DNA from: Chroococcidiopsis sp. TS-821
GTDB lineage: Bacteria; Cyanobacteriota; Cyanobacteriia; Cyanobacteriales; Chroococcidiopsidaceae
Direction of reading: 5' to 3'
DNA length: 64,000 nt
NCBI RefSeq assembly: GCF_002939305.1
Contig: NZ_MVDI01000001.1
Location: 124,001-188,000 of the forward strand
The notes beneath the pieces are model-generated. The model was given only the letters and a program-made list of their open reading frames with translations. It was not told where the DNA came from and ran no database searches. Positions 57,176 to 64,000 of this stretch are shown piece after piece. Every line of letters begins with the position of its first letter. The stretch's first letter is position 1. The translations under genes and the position numbers were made by a program.

Positions 57176-57859
57176 ACTTTAATCCTTATTTGTTACTTTT
57201 TTAGTATTTAAATCATTGCACAAAAATATTTTTCTAAGTGTTAATCAAGATACTTTTTAAAAATTAAGAATTGTTTAGTAATTTCAATTTTGAAATACAA
57301 TTCTTTTTCAGAAAACGAAAGATTTAAAAAATGGGAAAACATCTAAGAGTGTCCCTTTCTCTAGGACGTCTTTCTAGATCCCTTACAGTTAATTTTGATG
57401 TACAATGAAACTTTTGCACATAACACCAACCATTGCTTTATATAGCATTTAACTCTGATCCCTGCCCTAGTTCATTACGAATTATCAAAGATTTACCCTT
57501 ATAGATATCGTCAACATTGATACCGATGCGTGATTGTTTGAAGCATTGTTGTGAATTTTGACGGATATCGGTTTTATCAATTCAACTGACTTGAAAGTCA
57601 CGCGCAACTGTTGAATTTTTGTGCATTAAGTATTTGAAGCTTTAGCCGCTTGTGATGAAACTGGTATGAATTAGTTTTACAGGTTTCTGAGTTACTTTTG
57701 AACCCAAACCCAGATTGGGACAAACGCGATCGCTCTTACAGCCGTTAAGATTTATACTCAACTAGCTAAGACGTGATAGCAAGAAGTAATTCATGTGGAT
57801 TGTACGAAAACCATAGGTTATAATTTTTACACAGCATTTTATCTTCAAACCTAAAAACA
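57176..57859. other. Gene-free AT-rich region right of the nif cluster
   Basis: About 680 bp with many stops in all frames, A/T tracts and one HIP1 site. A TATAAT at about 57819-57824 lies about 36 bp before the next gene and may be its -10, but the -35 is poor. No hairpin terminator, tRNA or repeat recognised. Confidence 0.5.
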
Positions 57860-58060
57860 ATGTCATACAACGCTCAGCACTACAACACCTTTGCAGCACT
57901 ACTTCAAATGCGGGGACTTCCAATAGAGTTGGCTAAGCTTATCAGTGGTGAACTAGCTCAAATAGATAATGACAGGCAGGACAGGCTAATCGAGACTTTC
58001 ACAGTAAGACTGTACGCAAAACAAGTTTCTGTGCAAGAAGGTGACAGTGTTTCCCATTAG
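57860..58060 (+). CDS. Small protein of unknown function upstream of the GIY-YIG gene
   Basis: 66 residues, helical, starting MSYNAQHYNTFAALLQMRGLP and continuing LAKLISGELAQIDNDRQDRLIETF. No family recognised. It lies 67 bp ahead of the GIY-YIG gene in the same direction, so the two may form an operon. Confidence 0.5.
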   Translation: MSYNAQHYNTFAALLQMRGLPIELAKLISGELAQIDNDRQDRLIETFTVRLYAKQVSVQEGDSVSH

Positions 58061-58127
58061 TAAAGGCTGCTACCTGTGACGGTTACAGCAACAGTTACTG
58101 AGTGCGTTCAAAAAGTAACTCAGTCTA

Positions 58128-59138
58128 GTGGATGGTTATATTCGAGCAGTTAGGAAATATCTCCCAGCTCAGTACAAAAGTATTTCAACAGTATTATTTA
58201 ATACTAAATTAATGGTAATAAATAGTTTTGACGATATTCTTGCTTTAAGAGTTTTAGCAGGACAATATACGTTACGCCAACGCGCTTTGCTTCCTAGTGC
58301 TCCTGGCATTTATTTTGTCACTAACGAACGCAATTACTTACTTTATATTGGTAAAGCGACAAACTTACAGAATCGTTGGGCGGGAAACGGACATCATCGC
58401 TATAAGCAGCTTGCTAGGAAAGGATTAGATAAGATTATCATCAGTTATGTTTTAGCTCCAGTTACAGAACTAGATAGTTTAGAGCGTCAGTACATTGAAG
58501 TACTTAAACCATTACTCAACAATGGCAAGGTTAAAAAGTATCTGCCGAAAAAGAGTCCGCGTCTTAGCGAACTGCAACGCTTACTGAAGCTAGCAAATAG
58601 CCCACTTTTCCCTTCTTGCAAGTTCACAACCGACCTACAAGGAAATACCATACCAAGACCCCCTTGGCATTTGTTTCGTGGTTTTGTTGCGGGTACTTAT
58701 ACTGCTGACAATCTTTGCTATATCGTCATTGTCTGTCAACAAAATATGGGTGAGATCTTATACAACAGTTCTACTCATAAAACCAAAAGGCGCTTTTACA
58801 TTCAGGATCAAGAGGTTTGGAAAATTCCTGGTGCAGCGCGTTATGCTTGGCTGCACGGACCAATATGGCAATTCGATGCTAGACAAGTAGTTTTTGAATT
58901 TGTAGAGTTTTTTACTCTAGGGAGTCATTTATTTGAGCAAGTTTATCCCCATCTTATAGAGTGCCAAATTGCCAGTGTAAAAATGAGGAAGTTGTCTCAC
59001 AAGAGTTACCTAGAGGCAGTTGTGCAAACCCTACAAACAGACGAGAATCAATCAGCACAAGATTATCTTCGTAACGTTTGTACCAACTTGCAGCCTTTAC
59101 CTGCTGACTTCGCTCTGGATGAGAAAATTATTTGGTGA
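58128..59138 (+). CDS. GIY-YIG domain protein
   Basis: 336 residues from a GTG; an ATG at 58212 (MVINSFDDILALRV) is an alternative. The GIY-YIG core is APGIYFVTNERNYLLYIGKATNLQNRW (about 62-88), with the conserved Arg after the YIG strand and a Glu further on in LERQYIEVLKPLLN. The 200-residue C-terminal part, with KSPRLSELQRLL and later Trp-rich segments, is unrecognised. Could be a nuclease of repair, mobile-element or defence origin. Confidence 0.72.
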   Translation: MDGYIRAVRKYLPAQYKSISTVLFNTKLMVINSFDDILALRVLAGQYTLRQRALLPSAPGIYFVTNERNYLLYIGKATNLQNRWAGNGHHRYKQLARKGLDKIIISYVLAPVTELDSLERQYIEVLKPLLNNGKVKKYLPKKSPRLSELQRLLKLANSPLFPSCKFTTDLQGNTIPRPPWHLFRGFVAGTYTADNLCYIVIVCQQNMGEILYNSSTHKTKRRFYIQDQEVWKIPGAARYAWLHGPIWQFDARQVVFEFVEFFTLGSHLFEQVYPHLIECQIASVKMRKLSHKSYLEAVVQTLQTDENQSAQDYLRNVCTNLQPLPADFALDEKIIW

Positions 59139-59317
59139 GTCTTTTGTGTTATTTCCTGGTTGTTACGTCCTTGATAGTGGCATCTAAAGTATCTAATTCG
59201 GTTACTAAATAAGTGTATTTATTAACTAAGTATAACTGTTTACCTAGTGTCTTTCTCTGAGGCTGTCGCATCATTAGCAAACAACTCAATTTTGAAACAC
59301 TGATTGATATTGATTTT

Positions 59318-59419
59318 TTATAGTTTAAATGCCCATTCCGCTGCTAAATCCACCAGAATTCGCGTTCCTAGATCAATTTCGGTTGATTGATAGTGAGTCG
59401 CGAGATACTTGTCTATTAC
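59318..59419 (-). pseudogene. Possible C-terminal gene remnant
   Basis: 33 codons on the minus strand (DKYLATHYQSTEIDLGTRIL then VDLAAEWAFKL) run cleanly to TAA at 59318-59320, but a TGA closes the frame directly upstream. The composition looks protein-like, and it lies next to the decayed toxin gene. No family assigned. Confidence 0.25.
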
Positions 59420-59528
59420 TCACAACTTAGTTGAAAGGCGATCGCGCCAACTTACAGTTGCCATAACTCAAGGAACTTTTTCGCATATCTAGGTTTAATT
59501 GATAGCACATATGCTATTACTATTTTTT

Positions 59529-60006
59529 ATGGGACGTAGTGGTCGATACAAGCGTGTTTATTAGCGCGTTGATTAGTTCGCAAGGAGCAAGCCGAGAGCT
59601 TTTAAGGCAATGCTTGTTATTGAAGTATCAACCATTAATGGGCAATGCGTTATTTGCTGAGTACGAACAAGTTACGAGTAGAGATGAGATTCTACGCTTG
59701 TGTCCTTTATCAGTTGAAGAAATAGAAATGCTTTTGGCTTCATTTATGAATATCTGTGAGTGGATGCACATTTACTACTTGTGGCGACCTAATTTGATTG
59801 CTGGTAATGCAAGCATTATTGTTACTCACAATACTCAGGACTTTAAGCAAGCAGAACTTTCTTTTCCCGAATTGTCAATTCTCAAACCTGAAGAGATGAT
59901 TCGCTTACCTGACGAGAAACACGAACGATTAAAAGAATTGGCAAAAAGAAGAAATATTAGTGTTAACAAGCTAGTCGAAGAACTCTCGACTTTCGAGCTA
60001 TGGTAG
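59529..60006 (+). pseudogene. Decayed PIN-domain toxin fused to antitoxin-like sequence
   Basis: The readable frame (from GTG 59539) gives VDTSVFISALISSQGASRELL, a PIN N-terminus with its first Asp, and later IVTHNTQDF. Between them, RPNL joins directly to IAGNAS. In related toxins about a dozen residues with catalytic acids lie there. The end continues from KPEEM into IRLPDEKHERLKELAKRRN-ISVNKLVEELST, which looks like a ribbon-helix-helix antitoxin N-terminus, then stops at FELW. At the start, ATGGGACGTAGTG has one G too many for ATG-GAC-GTA-GTG in frame. Likely non-functional. Confidence 0.62.
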
Positions 60007-60116
60007 TGAAATCAGTTACACAAATAGCTAGGTAGAGAAATGTACATTTTAAACCTTGCAGTACTTTGAAGACCAACAGATAATTAATCTCTTAAGTTTA
60101 CGATCGGGGTAACAAT

Positions 60117-62891
60117 TTAACCAAGAAGTTCAATTTCTGCTTTGATCATTGCTGCTTGCGAGTCGCGAAAGACGTGCAAACCGAGTTTTTTACACAAATG
60201 CTGCATTGCTAGATTGTCGGGGAGAATATCAGCAGTCATGCGGCTAAGTTTTTCATCTCGACCAATTTGTAATAACTGTTGCAGTAAATGCGTACCTAAT
60301 CCTTGATTTTGGTAGCGATCGCTTACGACTAAAGCAAACTCGGCTTCGTTCGATTGGTGTAGTTTACTTAATCGTCCCACGCCGATAATTTGTCGGACTT
60401 GTGTTTGCGGATCTTCGTATTCGGCGACTAAAGCAATTTCGCGATCGTAGTCGATAAAGCAAATGCGCGTTAATCGTTCGTGCGAAGTGCGATAACTTAA
60501 CTTTGTCACGTGAGCATAGCGTAAGTAAACGCTTTCTTCGGAAAGTGATTGATGAAACTGAATCATCAACGGTTCATCTTCTGGACGAATCGGGCGGATG
60601 GTAACGTTTGTTCCATCTCTAAGTTGCCAAGTTGAAACGTATTGCGTCGGATAAGGGCGAATCGCGAGTTTTGGTAGTTTGTCTTCTGCGATTGTTGGTT
60701 CGTGTAGAACTACTCGCGCATCAAGGGCGATTAAACCATTATTTTGTCCTGGCTTAGCTAACAACGGGTTAATGTCAATTTCTTTGATCCAACGCTGTTC
60801 TATTACGAGTTGACTAAAGCGAACTAAAAGTTGCTCTAAACCAGCTAAATCAACACTTGGAAGACCGCGTACGCCTTGGAGTGCTCGATAAATTTGCGTT
60901 TGTTCCATCATCCGCCGTGCTAAAGTGCTATTCAGCGGTGGTAATGCTAGCGCTCGATCTTGAAAGACTTCGACAAGTTGTCCGCCAGTACCAAATAGTA
61001 ATACTGGACCAAATTGCGGGTCGATGCTGCTACCAATGATGAGTTCGTAACCATCAAGGGTAATCATGGGTTGAACGGTAACGCCCATAAAATGCTCAAT
61101 ACCGACTTTTTCTCGCACAGATGATTGAATCTTTTGATAAGCAACTCGTACCGCGTCTGCATTTTGTAAATTTAACTGCACGCCACCGACATCAGTTTTG
61201 TGCGTAATCGTCTCACTAAATAACTTAAGTACAACAGGATACGCGATCGCCTCTGCAAGACTAACAGCTTCTTCTACGGTGGTTGCGACATAAGTTTCTA
61301 CCGTTGGGATACCGTAAGTAGCAAGCAGTTGTTTCGATTCCCATTCTGTTAAGATAGTCCGATTTTGTTGACGTGCTTTATGAATAATCTCTTCCGCACC
61401 AGCGCGGTGTAAAATTCCTGAATCGCCTGTGAGTAAGGTTGGTGTTTCGTATAATCCGCGTAAGTTGTAGCTGTACTGCCACATATAGTTAAATACACGC
61501 GCAGCCGTATCAGGAAAAGCAAAAGTCGAAACGCGGGCGCAATTGAGAATTTTTTCTCCCGTTGCTACATCTGCACCGCCCATCCAGCTAGCAAGAATCG
61601 GCATTCCAATTTTAGATGCGATCGCCTGCTGATTGTTTTCAATATAAGACTTTAATCGCTCGGCGGTTTGCGTGGGATCGGTCATCGCTTGAGGTGTTAA
61701 GATAACCAATAATCCATCACTGTTGGGGTTTTGTGCCGCGATTTCTATGGCTTTGGCATAGCGATCGGGGTCAGCATCGCCTAAGATATCAATGGGGTTA
61801 TGATGGCTCCATTGCGGTGGTAGTATTCGATCGAGTGCGGCGATCGTGTCTGGTGCGAGTTCTGCAAGTTCGCCACCTTGGGTAATTAAAGCATCAGTGG
61901 CGATCACGCCAGGACCGCCAGCATTGGTGAGAATTGTCAGTCGTTTTCCTTTGGGACGTGGTTGTTTGGCAAGAACTTCTGCCATGCTGAATAAATCATC
62001 GATGCTATTAACGCGCAAGACACCACAACGACGGAATGCTGCATCAAAAACTTCGTCACTACTACTTAAAGCACCAGTGTGCGAGGCTGCTGCTTGAGCT
62101 GCTGCGGTTGTTCGACCTGCTTTAATCACGATAATGGGTTTAGTCAACGCGACTTCTCTTGCTGCTGAGAGGAAAGAACGCGCATCGCCAATCGATTCCA
62201 TGTAAATCACAATACTTTTAGTGTGAGGGTCGTCACCGAGGTAATCAATTAGGTCGCCCCAATTCACATCCAGCATCGAACCAATCGAAATGAAAGCGCT
62301 AAACCCGACATTTTCGCGACGACTCCAATCAAGAATGGATGTACATAAAGCACCACTTTGGCTGATGAATCCTACACTACCAGGAAGCGCCGCGTGTGGG
62401 GCAAAAGTAGCATTTAATCCGGTTATGGGACTCATCACACCCAAGCAGTTAGGACCTATAATGCGCATCCCTGATGATGCTTGTGCTGCTAAAATTTGCT
62501 GTTCGAGTTCAATTCCTGTTGCACCCGTTTCTTTGAACCCAGCGGAGATGATAATTGCACCTTTAACTCCCGTCGCTGCACATTCACGAATGATACCAGG
62601 TACAGTTGCCGCAGGAGTGACAACAATAGCAAGGTCGACAGGTTCGGGAACGGCGGCGATATGAGGATAAGCTTTAATTCCCAGAACGCTAGCTCGTTTG
62701 GGATTAACTGGGAATACTGTTCCTCCGAAGGGATTGCTAATTAAGTTCCATAAAACCGTTCGTCCAACGCTGTCTGGTTTTTCCGTCGCACCGATGACAG
62801 CAACGGTTTTTGGTGCAAAGATGGCATCAAGAGGATGGCGTTGCCTAAGATCCGTACCTACTGCGATCGTGGATGACATAAATTTTTGCAT
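60117..62891 (-). CDS. ADP-forming acyl-CoA synthetase fused to a GNAT acetyltransferase
   Basis: 924 residues. CoA-binding domain at about 20-115 ([21 protein letters not shown]), succinyl-CoA synthetase-like domains with [16 protein letters not shown] and the region near [14 protein letters not shown], then an ATP-grasp domain at about 500-730 ([21 protein letters not shown]). A C-terminal GNAT domain follows at about 755-920 ([19 protein letters not shown]). This is the Pat/acetate-CoA ligase fusion family: either acetyl-CoA/acetate conversion with ATP yield, or protein lysine acetylation. A second start four codons in is possible. Confidence 0.9.
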   Translation of the reverse strand: MQKFMSSTIAVGTDLRQRHPLDAIFAPKTVAVIGATEKPDSVGRTVLWNLISNPFGGTVFPVNPKRASVLGIKAYPHIAAVPEPVDLAIVVTPAATVPGIIRECAATGVKGAIIISAGFKETGATGIELEQQILAAQASSGMRIIGPNCLGVMSPITGLNATFAPHAALPGSVGFISQSGALCTSILDWSRRENVGFSAFISIGSMLDVNWGDLIDYLGDDPHTKSIVIYMESIGDARSFLSAAREVALTKPIIVIKAGRTTAAAQAAASHTGALSSSDEVFDAAFRRCGVLRVNSIDDLFSMAEVLAKQPRPKGKRLTILTNAGGPGVIATDALITQGGELAELAPDTIAALDRILPPQWSHHNPIDILGDADPDRYAKAIEIAAQNPNSDGLLVILTPQAMTDPTQTAERLKSYIENNQQAIASKIGMPILASWMGGADVATGEKILNCARVSTFAFPDTAARVFNYMWQYSYNLRGLYETPTLLTGDSGILHRAGAEEIIHKARQQNRTILTEWESKQLLATYGIPTVETYVATTVEEAVSLAEAIAYPVVLKLFSETITHKTDVGGVQLNLQNADAVRVAYQKIQSSVREKVGIEHFMGVTVQPMITLDGYELIIGSSIDPQFGPVLLFGTGGQLVEVFQDRALALPPLNSTLARRMMEQTQIYRALQGVRGLPSVDLAGLEQLLVRFSQLVIEQRWIKEIDINPLLAKPGQNNGLIALDARVVLHEPTIAEDKLPKLAIRPYPTQYVSTWQLRDGTNVTIRPIRPEDEPLMIQFHQSLSEESVYLRYAHVTKLSYRTSHERLTRICFIDYDREIALVAEYEDPQTQVRQIIGVGRLSKLHQSNEAEFALVVSDRYQNQGLGTHLLQQLLQIGRDEKLSRMTADILPDNLAMQHLCKKLGLHVFRDSQAAMIKAEIELLG

Positions 62892-62923
62892 AATGTTTCA
62901 CTAAATAAGCAACACAACCATTC

Positions 62924-63005
62924 TCTCCTCTGCACCTCTGCACCTCTGCTTCCTCTGCTTCCTCTGCTTCCTCTGCTTCCTCTGCTTCCTCTGCTTCCTC
63001 TGCAC
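62924..63005. repeat. CCTCTGCTT tandem repeats between two fermentation genes
   Basis: Two CTCTGCAC units then six almost perfect CCTCTGCTT units end 1 bp before the adhE stop codon. On the coding strand this is GCAGAGGAA repeated. Confidence 0.9.
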
Positions 63006-63006
63006 T

Positions 63007-64000
63007 TTATCCCACCACTTCTGGATGATATAAAGCAGCATCGACTCGACATCCTCGGTAAGCTAAAACGTAGAGTTCTTTTAAGTCGCGGATGAGGGGA
63101 TAGCGGGGGTTTGCACCTGTGCATTGATCGTCGAAGGCGCGATCTGCTAATTCTTCAAGATGTGCGTAGAATTCTTGCTCGTCTTCTGGTAAGGCTTCTT
63201 TGATTGTAGCGGGGATGTCTAAGGAGCGTTTTAAGTCTTCTACGGCTTCGACGAGTTTCTCTACTTTTTCATCAGGTGTATTACCGCCTAAGCGCAAATG
63301 ATCGGCAATTTGTGCGTATCGTTCTTTTGCATTAGGATATTTATATTGGGGAAATATTGCTTGCTTGAAGGGAACATCGGTAGCATTGTAACGAATGACG
63401 TGCGAAATCAGCAGCGCGTTGGCTAAACCGTGCGGTACGTGGAACGTTGAACCGAGTTTATGTGCCATCGAGTGACAAATTCCTAAAAAGGCATTGGCAA
63501 AAGCCATTCCAGCGATCGTTGCGGCATAGTGGACTTTTTCGCGGGCTTCGGGATCGTTTGCGCCATTTTTGTAAGAACGCGGTAGGTATTTAAATAAGAG
63601 TGCGATCGCTTCTAATGCTAGTCCTTCAGTAAATTCTGTCGCTAGAACTGAAACATAAGCTTCGAGTGCATGAGTTAAAGCGTCAATTCCTCCATAAGCT
63701 GTGAGTTTTTTAGGCATTGTTAACACTAATTCGGGGTCAACGATTGCCATGTTTGGTGTGAGTGCATAATCTGCTAGTGGATACTTAATGCCTACTGAGT
63801 CGTCAGTAACGACTGCAAATGGTGTCACTTCCGATCCCGTTCCTGAAGTTGTAGGAATCGCAACCATCGTCGCTTTTTTACCTAACGCTGGCAGTTCATA
63901 AACGCGCTTGCGGATATCCATAAACCGCATTGCCAAACCTTCGAATTCAATTTCTGGCTGTTCGTACATTAACCACATTACTTTAGCCGCATCCATTGGC
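63007..64000 (-). CDS. adhE: Bifunctional aldehyde-alcohol dehydrogenase AdhE, C-terminal part
   Basis: The frame runs off the window; 330 residues are visible, starting inside GGSPMDAAKVMW-type sequence. They match the iron-dependent alcohol dehydrogenase half of AdhE, including MRFMDIRKRVYELP, TTSGTGSEVTPFAVV, metal His in DALTHALEAY and CHSMAHKLGS-HVPHGLANAL. The C-terminus is typical of AdhE (about 880 aa in full). It turns acetaldehyde into ethanol in dark anaerobic metabolism. A stand-alone Fe-ADH is less likely. Neighbour of the acetyl-CoA synthetase fusion. Confidence 0.88.
   Translation of the reverse strand, partial: PMDAAKVMWLMYEQPEIEFEGLAMRFMDIRKRVYELPALGKKATMVAIPTTSGTGSEVTPFAVVTDDSVGIKYPLADYALTPNMAIVDPELVLTMPKKLTAYGGIDALTHALEAYVSVLATEFTEGLALEAIALLFKYLPRSYKNGANDPEAREKVHYAATIAGMAFANAFLGICHSMAHKLGSTFHVPHGLANALLISHVIRYNATDVPFKQAIFPQYKYPNAKERYAQIADHLRLGGNTPDEKVEKLVEAVEDLKRSLDIPATIKEALPEDEQEFYAHLEELADRAFDDQCTGANPRYPLIRDLKELYVLAYRGCRVDAALYHPEVVG

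Noticed and set aside
62886-63095. A 69-codon frame with LLPLLPLLPLLP-type repeats
   Set aside because: Translation of the CCTCTGCTT repeats; not protein-like.

Overview
The window comes from a nitrogen-fixing cyanobacterium. Evidence: many HIP1 octamers (GCGATCGC), phylloquinone, tocopherol and plastoquinone pathway genes (menB, MPBQ methyltransferase, chorismate lyase), Vipp1, LrtA, and a complete molybdenum nif cluster including fdxH and hesAB. The abundant short tandem repeats built from GCAGAGG, TTACCAATTACC and CTGACCTCTGACC units suggest a Chroococcidiopsis/Gloeocapsopsis-like lineage. That placement is inference; no rRNA gene lies in the window.

Left part (1-35 kb), mostly housekeeping. 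An iron-uptake locus (imelysin lipoprotein divergent from a ferritin-like protein and an FTR1 permease) is followed by an RNase D-like exonuclease, a CAP-domain protein, menB, a DciA-like protein, tandem PspA/Vipp1 paralogues, a thioredoxin-like protein and an aminotransferase. Next come a TroA-type metal ABC transporter, a TPR protein, PrxQ, lrtA, lipB and a polar amino-acid ABC transporter split into a divergent ATPase and a fused binding-protein/permease. The 20-23.7 kb stretch is gene-poor and holds small secreted proteins, a pseudogene and a candidate small RNA. Then purL-purF, chorismate lyase, rpsP-khpA-phoH, an ABC exporter, tRNA-Tyr, tRNA-Thr and the MPBQ methyltransferase.

Nif region (35-57 kb). 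Two divergent operons share a 1.15-kb control region. The minus-strand operon reads nifP, an 87-aa unknown, dps, a DUF2949 gene, a 31-aa membrane peptide, nifV, nifZ, nifT and a [2Fe-2S] thioredoxin-like protein. The plus-strand operon reads nifB, fdxN, nifS, nifU, nifH, nifD, nifK, nifEN (one fused gene), nifX, DUF269, DUF683, nifW, hesA, hesB, fdxH, feoA, fdxB and a methyltransferase, with a molbindin gene opposing at the end. The two promoters are imperfect mirror images. Each carries AATACT motifs phased at 22-23 bp, an 18-bp element and an extended -10 box, with nearly identical spacing between the parts. This is the most striking regulatory structure in the window. A four-helix-bundle S23 gene flanked by oppositely oriented repeats sits between nifK and nifE, and the nifE-nifN linker is itself translated repeat DNA.

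Right end (57-64 kb). A GIY-YIG protein, a decayed PIN toxin apparently fused to antitoxin sequence, then two fermentation-type genes on the minus strand: an ADP-forming acyl-CoA synthetase/GNAT fusion and the C-terminal part of AdhE, cut by the window edge.
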